DNA of 64,000 nt from JAJDZL01 sp965221175 (GCA_965221175.1 OZ244867.1:2108001-2172000); one strand, 5' to 3'. Positions 26,137 through 35,976 are shown, numbered from the stretch's first letter. Notes: generated by a model not told the origin, from the sequence alone. Program-made: numbers and translations.

Positions 26137-26886
26137 CTATTGAGAGAAACCAAGAACAGAGTTATCACAATGCATCTTCAAGACTTCGCAGCTCGGTCTT
26201 CGCTCCGTATCTGATGGAAGGCGTAGTTTTTGACCATGAAAAGTCCAGTACTCACTGCCTTCTAGGGACTTATCCACAAGCACAGTCAAATTCTTAACGT
26301 CTACGGCAATCAGCCCAGAGTCGAACAGGGTGTGTACATCTGCTCGTAACAAGAGTCCGTTCACCACCTTGTTTGTATCGGGCCCTCGATAGGGATAGAT
26401 GTGAGCCGCCTGTAGAACTTCGACTACCTCGCATCCTGTGATGGCACATTTTCTGTCATATGCATCTAACAAGGCATTGCGAAAAGCCGGTTGGCCTCGG
26501 CGCTGGGCGATCATCCTCGAAATTCGTTCTCGAGCGTCCTCGATACTCAATGGGTCGAACGGACCAGCGCTGGCTTCGCCTGGCAAAATGATGTCGTCAG
26601 TTTCGGCGCTGCCAACTAGGACCGTGAAATTGAGATTTTCAAGTACGGGTTGGACAGTATCTGCCCCGCTGACAAATCTACCTAACGGCTTCAATCCGGG
26701 CCGTGCGTATTTGTTGTGTGCCACGCCAATTATGGCTTTCGAATCGTACCTTCGCCCATCGTAGATCAGCCAGTAGGTCCGTGCATAACCGAAGCCATTA
26801 TTTTTAAGGAAATTTTCACGTCCGTCGCTGTCGTATTCCCGAATAGCTTGCAGCACAGCCTGTCTCGTGATATCTTTCAATGCCAT
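26137..26886 (-). CDS. HNH endonuclease with McrA-type N-terminal module
   Basis: A 249-residue protein. The N-terminal 100 residues (LKDITRQAVLQAIREYDSDG, YDGRRYDSKAIIGVAHNKY) resemble the head domain of ScoMcrA-like type IV restriction enzymes. The C-terminal half is an HNH nuclease: FRNALLDAYDRKCAITGCEV supplies the Cys pair, VLQAAHIYPYRGPDTN the first His, NGLLLRADVHTLFDSGLIAV the Asn/His pair. It probably cuts modified or foreign DNA; this is inferred from family. The gene looks complete, lies 122 bp from the DUF6884-like gene on the same strand, and is divergent from mgtE. Confidence 0.75.
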   Translation of the reverse strand: MALKDITRQAVLQAIREYDSDGRENFLKNNGFGYARTYWLIYDGRRYDSKAIIGVAHNKYARPGLKPLGRFVSGADTVQPVLENLNFTVLVGSAETDDIILPGEASAGPFDPLSIEDARERISRMIAQRRGQPAFRNALLDAYDRKCAITGCEVVEVLQAAHIYPYRGPDTNKVVNGLLLRADVHTLFDSGLIAVDVKNLTVLVDKSLEGSEYWTFHGQKLRLPSDTERRPSCEVLKMHCDNSVLGFSQ

Positions 26887-27067
26887 TCTTGTCTCTTGTT
26901 TGTTCCAGTGAATTTGAATGCCTCCTCAGTCATTTTATCTGCAAACCCTGTACAGAATTAATTCTCGACTGCCCGAAAAAGCCAAAACAACAAATAGACA
27001 AGAACTGATTGTGCTGTCCAAAATCCAGCTCAAATTTATAGTGTGCTAAACTATTACGCTCTAATCA

Positions 27068-27091
27068 CAGGCAACTGTTTCCTGTTGCCTG
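27068..27091 (+). promoter_or_regulatory. Hairpin in the mgtE leader
   Basis: CAGGCAAC at 27068-27075 pairs perfectly with GTTGCCTG at 27084-27091, leaving an 8-nt loop. The hairpin ends 21 nt before the mgtE ATG. No T-run follows and I cannot recognise a ykoK or mgtA leader. It might modulate ribosome access or mRNA stability. Confidence 0.4.
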
Positions 27092-27112
27092 CAATTCACT
27101 TGGATTTTATCA

Positions 27113-28459
27113 ATGACGGTTACTGAGCACACCGACATCCGAGAAGCTGTACTGCGACGCCTGGAACATGGTGCAGCCAGCGAATTGCGGGATATTATCC
27201 ATTCGCTTCATCCTGCTGACCTGGCAACGGTTCTCGAGAGCATACCCCCTGACCAGAGACGCCTTATCTGGTTTGAGGTTGCCGAATCGGATATGGGTGA
27301 AATTCTGATCAAGGTTTCAGACGGCGTTCGCGAAAGTCTGCTTCGCGATATGGATCACGGAACGCTGGTGCGTGCCATTCAGACTCTCGATATCGATGAC
27401 ATTGCAGAGATGGTTCCGGATTTATCTTCGCCCATCATTGCCGATGTCATGTTAGCTGTCGACGAGGAACAGCGCAAAGGGCTCGGGGCAGTCCTGTCCT
27501 ACGACGAGGATACGGCTGGCAGACTGATGAATGTGGATACCGTGATTGTACGAGGAAGTTTGCCTATCAGAGTTGTCATGCGCTATCTTCGACTTCGAGG
27601 TGAACTTCCAGAATATACCGACAAACTGTATGTTGTAGACAGACAGGGGCTGCTCCGCGGAGCTGTCCTGCTTCGAAATCTCGTCACATCCGACCTGAAC
27701 GATCTCGTTTCCGAACACATGGATGCAAACCCAATTTCTTTCTCTCCGGAGGACGCGACCGAAGACGTCGCCGATTCATTCGAGAGATATGATTTGGCAT
27801 CTGCGCCGGTAGTTGATCGAGGCGGTCGACTGCTTGGAAGAATTACCATCGACGACGTAGTGGACGTCATCCAGGATTCAGCTAGCCGAACGTTCTTGGC
27901 ACCCGCTGGCCTGGACGAAGAAGAAGATATATTCGCGCCGGTGATCCATACGGCAAAAAGACGAGCGATTTGGCTTGGCGTCAATCTGGTGACCGCAGTT
28001 CTGGCTTCCTGGGTAATCGGTCAGTTTGAAGATGCGATTGAAAAACTTGTAGCGCTCGCAGTATTGATGCCGATAATTGCAAGCATGGGCGGCAATGCTG
28101 GAACCCAGACCTTGACCATTGTCATTCGCGGTATGGGGGTTGGAACCATTTCACTCGCCAACGCGAAAGATGTGTTGAAAAAAGAATTGCTGGTCGGCGG
28201 TCTTAACGGCTTGGTTTGGGCGCTCGTAGTGGCGCTGGTTTCCATCGTCTGGTATCAAAATTACGGACTGGCTATCATTGTGGCTGTTGCCATGCTAGTG
28301 AATATTTGTGTGTCCGCCATCTCCGGTGTTCTACTGCCGATATTTTTGCATCGAATGGGAATCGACCCAGTGTTGGCAGCCGGTGTAGCTCTCACCACAA
28401 TCACCGATGTTGTCGGATTTCTCGCCATACTCGGAATTGCAGCGCTAGTCTTGGTGTAG
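27113..28459 (+). CDS. mgtE: Magnesium transporter MgtE
   Basis: A 448-residue MgtE. The N-terminal superhelical domain (LHPADLATVLESIPPDQRRL) is followed by two CBS domains (about residues 130-250, with DTAGRLMNVDTVIVR and LLGRITIDDVVDVIQ) and a five-helix membrane domain from about 285. The pore-lining MPIIASMGGNAGTQTLTI motif is intact. It moves Mg2+ across the inner membrane with gating by the cytosolic domains. mgtE follows the rapZ-ptsO-ptsI genes in many gammaproteobacteria; here the HNH pair intervenes. Its 3' end overlaps the convergent lnt gene by 15 bp. Confidence 0.93.
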   Translation: MTVTEHTDIREAVLRRLEHGAASELRDIIHSLHPADLATVLESIPPDQRRLIWFEVAESDMGEILIKVSDGVRESLLRDMDHGTLVRAIQTLDIDDIAEMVPDLSSPIIADVMLAVDEEQRKGLGAVLSYDEDTAGRLMNVDTVIVRGSLPIRVVMRYLRLRGELPEYTDKLYVVDRQGLLRGAVLLRNLVTSDLNDLVSEHMDANPISFSPEDATEDVADSFERYDLASAPVVDRGGRLLGRITIDDVVDVIQDSASRTFLAPAGLDEEEDIFAPVIHTAKRRAIWLGVNLVTAVLASWVIGQFEDAIEKLVALAVLMPIIASMGGNAGTQTLTIVIRGMGVGTISLANAKDVLKKELLVGGLNGLVWALVVALVSIVWYQNYGLAIIVAVAMLVNICVSAISGVLLPIFLHRMGIDPVLAAGVALTTITDVVGFLAILGIAALVLV

Positions 28460-29932
28460 TTTATTAGTTTTGAAGTGTAGCATTGCAGCATTCAAGAGAC
28501 AGATGCTGATAATGAAAATGATAGTAATATTTCCCAGCTTTACGAATGTGTTTACACCTGTAGTTGGCGTGATTGCCGTCATAAGAACCTTGCCATCGGC
28601 TTGAGAGAGCTGGTCAATCACCTGCCCTTTGTGATCAATTGAAGCGGAAATTCCTTTGTTCGCAACGCGCAATACAGGACGCCCAGTTTCCATTGCACGC
28701 ATGCGCGACATCTGCAATCTCTGCGCCGGTGCGAGAACTCTGCCAAACCATGCATCTTCACTGATATTGATGAGATAATTCGCTTCTGGCAGCATCTTCA
28801 GAATTTCACTCGGAAAAGCGTCTTCAAAACAGATTGACACGCCAGCCGGCTGCCCGGCAAGCATTAGCGGTATTTGCGGTTCATCATATGCGCTCAAATT
28901 AGACGATGGAATGATGACGAAATCTTTCAACCATCCCAACAGGAATCGAAAGGGCGTGTATTCGCCAAAAGGGACCAAATGGCTTTTTCGGTATTTTTGA
29001 ATCTTGTCGGAGATACCAATAGCGCTGTTATAGTAAATTGTTTTTTGATCCACTGTCTGTTCTTCCAGAACCCCTAGCAGAACATCAGGCGGGTAGCTTT
29101 GCAACAATTCCCACAGCTTGAGTTTTTCAAGCTGAGTGGCTGTATACGGCAAGGAGGTTTCAGGCCAGACTACGAGATCACTTTCGTTTAATTCTTCGGT
29201 TTGCGTAACGAAATAGTCTAAGTGTTGTCGAGCCTGCTGGAGGTCCCACTTGTCATGAATTTCTATATCGCGTTGAACAAGCGCAACTTTGATTGGGGAA
29301 TTTTCGTGAATCCAGCTGGGGTCCAGGGTTGGAATTCCACACAAAACTACCAGTGTTCCAAAAGTTACCATCGCAAGCTTCAAGCCATGCAAATACGAAT
29401 ATGCAATTACCCCGGCAACCACACACACGACCATACTTACACCCAAAACACCGACAAAATTTGCCCATCCCGCAATCCAACTGTCAGTCTGGCTATAACC
29501 GATTATCAACCACGGGAATCCCGAAAACACCCAGCTTCGAATCCACTCGAACATCACCCACATAGACGGAATCAGATATAGATACCTTCGATGTGGCGGA
29601 ATATCGATAATCGCCTGCAAGTAACCACAAAGGGCAATGAGCACAGACAAGAAGCAGACCAGCAACATGACGAAAAATACAGCCAGAGCTGGAGGTGCTG
29701 CTCCAAATTCGTGAATACTGATATAGAGCCAGCTGATACCGTAACCGAATAATCCTAGCCCGAATGCAAATCCAGTCAGTGCACACAGTTTTGGTGAGCT
29801 GGACTCCCATATTCCAAACAATACTGCAAGCGTAACAAACACCAGTGGATAGATACCCGCTGGTTCAAACGCGAAATTCGTTAGGAATCCGCAAACCAGT
29901 GCGACTGAAATTTTCAGCCAGCTTGAATTCAA
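28445..29932 (-). CDS. lnt: Apolipoprotein N-acyltransferase
   Basis: A 495-residue integral membrane enzyme that adds the third acyl chain to lipoproteins. Several N-terminal membrane segments precede a periplasmic nitrilase-like domain. The catalytic triad appears as Glu in VVWPETSLPY, Lys in YRKSHLVPFGEYTPF and Cys in GVSICFEDAFP. A final membrane segment (ITIIFIISICLLNAAML) closes the protein. It lies 24 bp after corC in the conserved miaB-phoH-ybeY-corC-lnt series. Confidence 0.93.
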   Translation of the reverse strand: MNSSWLKISVALVCGFLTNFAFEPAGIYPLVFVTLAVLFGIWESSSPKLCALTGFAFGLGLFGYGISWLYISIHEFGAAPPALAVFFVMLLVCFLSVLIALCGYLQAIIDIPPHRRYLYLIPSMWVMFEWIRSWVFSGFPWLIIGYSQTDSWIAGWANFVGVLGVSMVVCVVAGVIAYSYLHGLKLAMVTFGTLVVLCGIPTLDPSWIHENSPIKVALVQRDIEIHDKWDLQQARQHLDYFVTQTEELNESDLVVWPETSLPYTATQLEKLKLWELLQSYPPDVLLGVLEEQTVDQKTIYYNSAIGISDKIQKYRKSHLVPFGEYTPFRFLLGWLKDFVIIPSSNLSAYDEPQIPLMLAGQPAGVSICFEDAFPSEILKMLPEANYLINISEDAWFGRVLAPAQRLQMSRMRAMETGRPVLRVANKGISASIDHKGQVIDQLSQADGKVLMTAITPTTGVNTFVKLGNITIIFIISICLLNAAMLHFKTNKLHQD

Positions 29933-29956
29933 TTCAAAACAGGCGGAGGAAAAGCA

Positions 29957-30808
29957 CTATGCAGTGGAGTCTTTGCGAGAGACGCGTAGAAGCACAATCC
30001 GTCTCTTATCGGCATTAGCGACTTCAAAAACAAGCCCATCGTGTTCGAATGTATCTCCTACTTCCGGTACACGTTGTGCCATCTTGAGTATAAATCCTCC
30101 AATTGTGTCGGCATCGTCTTCGATATTGGCATTAACGTGTTCGTTAAATTCTTCAATGTCCGTTTGTCCGTTTACTCGGAATCGATTCTTCGAAATCTCA
30201 ATGATCATCTCAGACCCGTCCAAATCTGATTCATCTTCAATTTCACCGACAATCTGTTCCAGAACATCTTCAATGGTAACTAATCCGGCAATGCTGTTGT
30301 ACTCGCTCACCACAATCGCCATGTGGCTTTTTTTCTCCTGAAATCGCTTAAGAAGCCTATACAAGCGCATGCTCTCAGGAACAATGATTGCTTCACGAAG
30401 CAAATCATGTAGACTGAAGCTTTCATCCGAATGAGTGTCCCTGTAACCCAAAATATCCTTGGCTAAAAGAATGCCCGATTCCTCGGGCTTATCCAGATCT
30501 TCTATGACAGGAAACCGCGAGTGTCCGGATGTCGTAACCGTTTCCAATATTTCGTCGAAATTGGAATCAATTGCAATGGTGACCATAGAAACATTGGGAA
30601 TCATTACGTCTCTGACTCGAAGCTCTGAGACGCTAAGCACTCGTTCGATAATGTCGTGGACTTCAAAATCAATGACGCTATTGTTACTGGCACTACGGAC
30701 AATTCTGACAATGTCATCAACTGATGTAGGCGGAGGCATAACAGCTTGTCCGACTTTCCGGCGCAACTTAGGTGCAATGGAATTCAATATCGACTTTATT
30801 TTTTTCAT
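29957..30808 (-). CDS. corC: CorC/YbeX CBS-domain protein
   Basis: A 283-residue cytosolic protein with a pair of CBS domains at about residues 65-190 (VRDVMIPNVSMVTI, LLAKDILGY, MAIVVSEYNSIAGLVTIEDV) and a C-terminal CorC_HlyC domain (NRFRVNGQTDIEEFNEH, GGFILKMAQRVPEVGDTFEH). Members are linked to Mg2+/Co2+ efflux and to ribosome-related functions with YbeY. Its start overlaps the ybeY stop by 4 bp. Length is close to E. coli YbeX. Confidence 0.9.
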   Translation of the reverse strand: MKKIKSILNSIAPKLRRKVGQAVMPPPTSVDDIVRIVRSASNNSVIDFEVHDIIERVLSVSELRVRDVMIPNVSMVTIAIDSNFDEILETVTTSGHSRFPVIEDLDKPEESGILLAKDILGYRDTHSDESFSLHDLLREAIIVPESMRLYRLLKRFQEKKSHMAIVVSEYNSIAGLVTIEDVLEQIVGEIEDESDLDGSEMIIEISKNRFRVNGQTDIEEFNEHVNANIEDDADTIGGFILKMAQRVPEVGDTFEHDGLVFEVANADKRRIVLLRVSRKDSTA

Positions 30809-31272
30809 GACTGCAATTCTGTCAAATCAGGGTGCTCTAAGCCAAGTTTCTGCAAAATGATTCTTTCCGCACCTTCCATTTCACGAGCCTCGTCCAGTTG
30901 TTCGTGATCAAACCCGCATAAGTGAAGCACGCCATGCGCAATGATTCTTGCCCAGTGAGCTCGTACAGAGGCATTGAGATCTACAGCTTGCCGATTGACG
31001 ACATTCGCGCAAACGACTACATCCCCCAGCAGGTTGAAATTGACCGGTGTTGGAAGGTTGTAGGGGAACGCCAGAACGTCAGTTACTGAATTCTGATTGC
31101 GGTAAGTGTTATTCAGGGAGGCTATTTCCGTTTCATCGACGATGCGAACGGTTATTTCGGCATTGTTCTGACCAGCATAAAGCAGAGTTTGGCATATCCA
31201 GTCATCAATATCCGTATCACTCGGAGTATCTTGCGATGTACAGGCGAACTGAATGTCAGCTGAAATGCTCAA
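30805..31272 (-). CDS. ybeY: Endoribonuclease YbeY
   Basis: A 155-residue metal-dependent RNase for 16S rRNA 3' maturation and ribosome quality control. The zinc-binding signature HGVLHLCGFDH (H-x3-H-x5-H) is intact, preceded by LNNTYRNQNSVTDVLAFPY. The gene overlaps both neighbours by 4 bp (phoH upstream, corC downstream), as in the usual operon. Confidence 0.93.
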   Translation of the reverse strand: MSISADIQFACTSQDTPSDTDIDDWICQTLLYAGQNNAEITVRIVDETEIASLNNTYRNQNSVTDVLAFPYNLPTPVNFNLLGDVVVCANVVNRQAVDLNASVRAHWARIIAHGVLHLCGFDHEQLDEAREMEGAERIILQKLGLEHPDLTELQS

Positions 31273-32252
31273 GAATTCGTCTTACTGTTTTCTCTTGTGT
31301 CCCGCTCGTAAGCCTGCACAATCGTCTGCACGAGCGGGTGGCGCACAATATCTCTATTTTGAAATTTAATGATACCGATATCTTTTATATCACTGAGAAT
31401 ACAAATGGCGTGTCTGAGTCCGGACTGGCTCGTTCTAGGAAGATCAATTTGTGTGATGTCTCCCGAAATGACTGCTTGAGAATTAAAGCCAATTCGCGTC
31501 AGAAACATTTTCATCTGTTCAATGGTTGTGTTCTGAGCCTCGTCCAGAATAATGAATGAGTCGTTCAGCGTTCTTCCTCGCATGAAAGCCAGTGGTGCAA
31601 GTTCGATTGTGCCTCGATCCAGCAATCGCCCCACACGTTCAAAGCCCAACATTTCATACAGGGCATCGTAGAGTGGTCGAAGATACGGATTGACTTTCTT
31701 TTCAATGTCGCCAGGCAGGAAGCCGATCCTCTCTCCTGCTTCTACAACCGGTCTAACCAGAACGATACGGCTTACCGAATCATTGGCAAGTGCATGAACT
31801 GCGCTTGCAACAGCCAGATAGGTTTTGCCTGTACCTGCCGGACCCACTCCTATAGTGATGGTGTTATTCGCAATGCTTCGAAGATAGTCTTCCTGCATTT
31901 TTGACGACGGACGAATCGTTGTCTTACGTATTTTGATCAGATAATTCGTGCTCGTCTGGCTGTCTGCTTCCAGCCGTGCAATCGCTCCCTGAACATCATT
32001 CGATTTCAAGAGTCCGGAATTTTCGGTTTCCGCATATAGATTTCGCAGCAGCGATTCCACTTCGCGTGTTACAGCAGCATCTCCGTCTATCTGAAAAAGA
32101 TTCCCACGATTGGAAACGCGCACACCAAAGTGTCCTTCGATTGACTTGATGTTGGCATTGAACTGGCCGCACAAATTCGCAAGTCGCTTGCTGTCCGCAG
32201 GCGTCAATGCAAAAACGTTTGCAGTCTGAACTGAATTTAGATTATTGGACAA
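31269..32252 (-). CDS. ybeZ: PhoH-like ATPase (YbeZ)
   Basis: A 327-residue PhoH-family NTPase, probably acting with YbeY in RNA metabolism. An N-terminal KH-like region precedes the P-loop GPAGTGKT at residues 137-144; the Walker B-like FIILDEAQN follows. Its start lies one base after the miaB stop and its stop overlaps ybeY. Domain order and length match E. coli YbeZ. Confidence 0.92.
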   Translation of the reverse strand: MSNNLNSVQTANVFALTPADSKRLANLCGQFNANIKSIEGHFGVRVSNRGNLFQIDGDAAVTREVESLLRNLYAETENSGLLKSNDVQGAIARLEADSQTSTNYLIKIRKTTIRPSSKMQEDYLRSIANNTITIGVGPAGTGKTYLAVASAVHALANDSVSRIVLVRPVVEAGERIGFLPGDIEKKVNPYLRPLYDALYEMLGFERVGRLLDRGTIELAPLAFMRGRTLNDSFIILDEAQNTTIEQMKMFLTRIGFNSQAVISGDITQIDLPRTSQSGLRHAICILSDIKDIGIIKFQNRDIVRHPLVQTIVQAYERDTRENSKTNS

Positions 32253-32253
32253 T

Positions 32254-33621
32254 TCAGGCAGGTCGATTTTCCGGAGTGTGGGCTTCTATCGGTACTCCGC
32301 GGAGTGAGTTTGGCATTGCGCTTGTAATGTGAACATTGACGAATTGCCCAATCCAGCTCTTGGGACCGGAAAAATTTACAACCCGATTATTTTCAGTACG
32401 CCCGCTCATTTCTTCGGGACGACGTTTCGATATTCCCTCCACCAATACTTCTTGATTCGTACTGACCATGGAGGCGCTGATCGTTGCTGAAAGGCCATTA
32501 ATCTTTGCCTGTAACTGCTGCAACCGTTCCTTTTTTACTTCCATTGGAGTGTTGTCTGGCAACTCCGCCGCTGGTGTTCCAGGCCTACTACTATACAGGA
32601 AACTGAACGACTGGTCGAAACCGACTTCATCGATCAGGTCCATGGTACCTTGGAAGTCCTCTTCGGTTTCCCCTGGAAATCCGACAATAAAGTCTGAAGA
32701 TATATGGACATTTGGACAGTGTAGCCGTAATTTCTTGATAATCTGTAAATAATGCTCACGGGTATATCGCCGTTTCATGCGCGTGAGAACTTCATTGGAG
32801 CCGCTTTGGACGGGCAGATGTACATGCTTCGCGAGCACAGGAATCTCACCGTGTACCCGCGCCAGTTCGTTGGTAAATTCCAACGGATGTGAAGTTGTGT
32901 ACCGAATTCGACCGATACCTTCGATTTCACTTACATATCTCAATAGGGTTGCAAAATCGATATCCTTCCCTAGAAGGTTCTGGGTACGGTAGGCGTTAAC
33001 ATTCTGGCCGAGAAGTGTGACCTCTCGTACACCCTGTTCCGCCAACTCGTAGATTTCAGTAATCACACTATCAAACGGCCGGCTATATTCTTCTCCACGA
33101 GTGTACGGAACCACACAGAATGTACAGTATTTGCTGCACCCTTCCATAATGGAAACAAAAGCACGTGGACCCTCTACTTTTCTTGGTGGCAAACAGTCGA
33201 ATTTTTCAATTTCAGGGAACGTAATATCGATGCTCGGTCTGCGGGTAGAAATAGCTTGGTCCACCATCTCACCAACACGATGATAGGTCTGAGGGCCGTA
33301 TACAAAATCCACGTAGGGGGCTCTTTTTAATATTACATCGCCTTCCTGACTTGCAACGCATCCGCCAACACCGATCACCATATCTGGATTTTGGGTTTTC
33401 CATGGACGCCAACGACCGAGTTGAGAGAACACTTTCTCCTGCGCATGCTCCCTCACCGAACAGGTATTCAGCAACAGCAGATCGGCGTTTTGTGGATCAC
33501 CGACGGCATGATAACCATGAGAAGCAGCCAACAATTCGGCTAGTCGTGATGAATCATACTCATTCATCTGGCAACCGAAAGTTTTGATGTACAACTTCTT
33601 TTCCATTTTACGCTTGATCAA
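32254..33621 (-). CDS. miaB: tRNA-2-methylthio-N6-dimethylallyladenosine synthase MiaB
   Basis: A 455-residue methylthiotransferase that converts i6A37 to ms2i6A37 in tRNA. The UPF0004 domain supplies three Cys (TFGCQMNEYDS, LLNTCSVREHA, VGGCVASQEG) for the auxiliary cluster. The radical-SAM motif CSKYCTFCVVPYTRGEE binds the second cluster, and a C-terminal TRAM domain ends the protein (RTENNRVVNFSG). It is the first gene of the miaB-phoH-ybeY-corC-lnt series. Confidence 0.95.
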   Translation of the reverse strand: MIKRKMEKKLYIKTFGCQMNEYDSSRLAELLAASHGYHAVGDPQNADLLLLNTCSVREHAQEKVFSQLGRWRPWKTQNPDMVIGVGGCVASQEGDVILKRAPYVDFVYGPQTYHRVGEMVDQAISTRRPSIDITFPEIEKFDCLPPRKVEGPRAFVSIMEGCSKYCTFCVVPYTRGEEYSRPFDSVITEIYELAEQGVREVTLLGQNVNAYRTQNLLGKDIDFATLLRYVSEIEGIGRIRYTTSHPLEFTNELARVHGEIPVLAKHVHLPVQSGSNEVLTRMKRRYTREHYLQIIKKLRLHCPNVHISSDFIVGFPGETEEDFQGTMDLIDEVGFDQSFSFLYSSRPGTPAAELPDNTPMEVKKERLQQLQAKINGLSATISASMVSTNQEVLVEGISKRRPEEMSGRTENNRVVNFSGPKSWIGQFVNVHITSAMPNSLRGVPIEAHTPENRPA

Positions 33622-33804
33622 GTGAAAGTGAATTCTGAACGACTAGGATCTGAAAACCATGCGTAGTTGTCCGAACGCATGCTGATGCCTATTGTAATCA
33701 ATTGATTGAATTTGTTCGGAATATACGGAAACTCAACAACACTTTGTAATATCAGATGCCTCCCAGCAAACAAAAGAAATTTAGTCAATGAGGCCGCTGA
33801 CGGC

Positions 33805-34716
33805 CTAATCCCAGACATCAGTGCTGAGATATCGCTCGCCCGTGTCGGGTAGTATGGCCAAAATGGTTTTACCTTGAGATCCCTCGCGTTCGGCAATTTT
33901 CAGCATGCCGCAAGTTGCAGCACCAGATGAAATTCCGGCAAAGATTCCTTCCTTTTCCGCCAGATAACGCGTTGTGCTATATGCCTCTTCCGTCGTAATC
34001 TGCAGAATTTCATCATAGGAATCGGTATCCAGAATTTCTGGAATAAATCCAGGTGCGGTTCCCATGATTTTGTGCTTGCAAGCGATTCCTTTGGAAAGAA
34101 TGGGCGAATCTGCCGGTTCCGTTGCTACAATTCTCAGGTCGGGATGCAGTTGTTTCAGGTAATGATGCATTCCTGAAATTGTTCCGCCGGTACCAGTTGT
34201 ACAAATCAGATAATCCAGATCAGTGCCGAAATCCTCCCAGATTTCATCCGCGGTAGCTCTATGCGATTCAGGATTTGCAGGGTTAAAGTGTTGGCCGACG
34301 AAGAAATAACCCTCTTCGGCTTCCAGTTTTCGAGCATGTTCGATTGCGCCTTTGGTGCCGGTTTCAGCGGGCGTCAATACAATTTCGGCTCCAAATGACT
34401 TCAGAATTCGTTTTCTCTCCTCACTCATGTCTTCAGCCATCGTGAACACAGCCCTATAACCTTTGTAGGCCGCGACCATGGCAAGACCAATACCAGTATT
34501 GCCCGAAGTCGGTTCGACAATCGTATCACCAGGCTTGAGTGTTCCACGCGCTTCAGCATCCACAATCATATTCAATGCCGGGCGGTCCTTTACGGAGCCC
34601 GCCGGATTGAAACTTTCGAGTTTTACCCACAATTCGACGCCTGGTGGTGCAGACGCCTTGTTCAAGCGTACTACCGGCGTGTTGCCTATAGTCTGTAGAA
34701 TGTTGTCGTACTTCAT
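33805..34716 (-). CDS. cysK: Cysteine synthase (O-acetylserine sulfhydrylase)
   Basis: A 303-residue PLP enzyme joining O-acetylserine and sulfide. PLP-binding K43 is in NPAGSVKDRPALNM. The substrate loop TSGNTGIGLAM and phosphate-binding loop TTGTGGTISGM are intact, and the C-terminal LPDTGERYLST is typical. It is monocistronic between miaB and the acyl-CoA dehydrogenases. CysK rather than CysM is favoured by overall motifs but not proven. Confidence 0.9.
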   Translation of the reverse strand: MKYDNILQTIGNTPVVRLNKASAPPGVELWVKLESFNPAGSVKDRPALNMIVDAEARGTLKPGDTIVEPTSGNTGIGLAMVAAYKGYRAVFTMAEDMSEERKRILKSFGAEIVLTPAETGTKGAIEHARKLEAEEGYFFVGQHFNPANPESHRATADEIWEDFGTDLDYLICTTGTGGTISGMHHYLKQLHPDLRIVATEPADSPILSKGIACKHKIMGTAPGFIPEILDTDSYDEILQITTEEAYSTTRYLAEKEGIFAGISSGAATCGMLKIAEREGSQGKTILAILPDTGERYLSTDVWD

Positions 34717-34818
34717 GGATAAGGTGGTACTGTCAAAGGTGTATAAGCAACGATTGCCTTGACGAATTTTGCGAAAGAATTAATGGTGTCAGTAACTTGG
34801 GGGTAATGCGAGGAAAAT

Positions 34819-35976
34819 TCAACTGAGTGAGCTGTGATGACGGCTCAAATCTCGATATCGAGTTTGATGGTAAGCGGGGTCGCCGTACAGAAGATTCAGT
34901 GAAAATATTCTCTTGAAATAATGTCCCACAGGCATTTCGTTCATCATTCCCATTGCTCCATGCAAGTGCACAGCTTCTTCCGCGTTAAGAACTGCCATGC
35001 GTCCAATTTCTGCTTTCGCTGCAGAAACGATTAAGTCTTGTTGCGGTGAATCAAGTTCATCAACTGCCCGTACTGCCTCTTGACACATCGAAGTCGCCAT
35101 TTCACAGCGCATATACATATCCACCATTCGGTGCTGAATTGCCTGAAACGAACCAATCTTCTGGCCGAACTGAGTGCGAGTTTTCACATATTCCAAAGTC
35201 TGCTCAAACAGTACTTCCATCGCCCCCGTCACTTCTGCGCATAAAACCGCCGTTGCATAGTTCAGAGCGAGCTGAAGAGTCGGCAGCGCCTGGTGTTCGG
35301 CCCCCATCAACCGATCCTCGTCTATCGTAGCCTCATTCAGACCCACCGTGGAAACACGCCCCCCATCATGGGTTGTATAGTGTTGAAATTTGACACCTTT
35401 TTCACCGGTTGGTACGAAAAATAGCGAAAGTCCTTCAGAATCGGTCTGATTTCCGGAGGTTCTCGCCAAAACTGTTAGATGCGTCGCTGCATTCCCATAC
35501 TGAACGCCCACTTTTGACCCGTTCAGCACATATTTGTCTCCACTTCTGATTGCGGTAGTGGCAATATTGCTGAGATCATATCTTGACTGTTTCTCGTACA
35601 GCGCTGGAGTTACTACCGAAGAACCCGCAGCAATCTCACTCAGCACGGATTTTCTTGTTGGTTCCGCAGCCATCCATTCAAGGAGGCGCGAGGACACGAC
35701 TACGCTCGCGAAATAAGGATTCAGATACAAGAATCTGCCAAACTGTTTCATCAATGCCGCCATCAAATCCGCTCCACCTCCGAGTCCGTTATATTCGGTG
35801 CCGATGGAAAGTTCCATCCAGCCGAGTTCAGCCATTTGCTGCCAATGACTATAGGAGAAGCCAGGCTCCTTGCCAACATGTTGCGTGCGTATGTCAAATG
35901 TGTAGTTTTTCTCCAAGAAACGTCTAGCCGAATCCTCAAGTAATTTGTACTGTTGTCTCATTTCATCGTCAATCAT
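34819..35976 (-). CDS. Acyl-CoA dehydrogenase, small-subunit type
   Basis: A 385-residue flavoprotein of the acyl-CoA dehydrogenase superfamily with N-terminal helical, middle beta and C-terminal helical domains (TRTQFGQKIGSFQAIQHRMV, VHLHGAMGMMNEMPVGHYFK). It follows a second acyl-CoA dehydrogenase gene with a 3-bp gap. Such unequal pairs, as in pimeloyl-CoA or steroid side-chain dehydrogenases, form heteromers in which one subunit has lost the catalytic base. The catalytic Glu could not be placed with certainty. Substrate unknown. Confidence 0.8.
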   Translation of the reverse strand: MIDDEMRQQYKLLEDSARRFLEKNYTFDIRTQHVGKEPGFSYSHWQQMAELGWMELSIGTEYNGLGGGADLMAALMKQFGRFLYLNPYFASVVVSSRLLEWMAAEPTRKSVLSEIAAGSSVVTPALYEKQSRYDLSNIATTAIRSGDKYVLNGSKVGVQYGNAATHLTVLARTSGNQTDSEGLSLFFVPTGEKGVKFQHYTTHDGGRVSTVGLNEATIDEDRLMGAEHQALPTLQLALNYATAVLCAEVTGAMEVLFEQTLEYVKTRTQFGQKIGSFQAIQHRMVDMYMRCEMATSMCQEAVRAVDELDSPQQDLIVSAAKAEIGRMAVLNAEEAVHLHGAMGMMNEMPVGHYFKRIFSLNLLYGDPAYHQTRYRDLSRHHSSLS

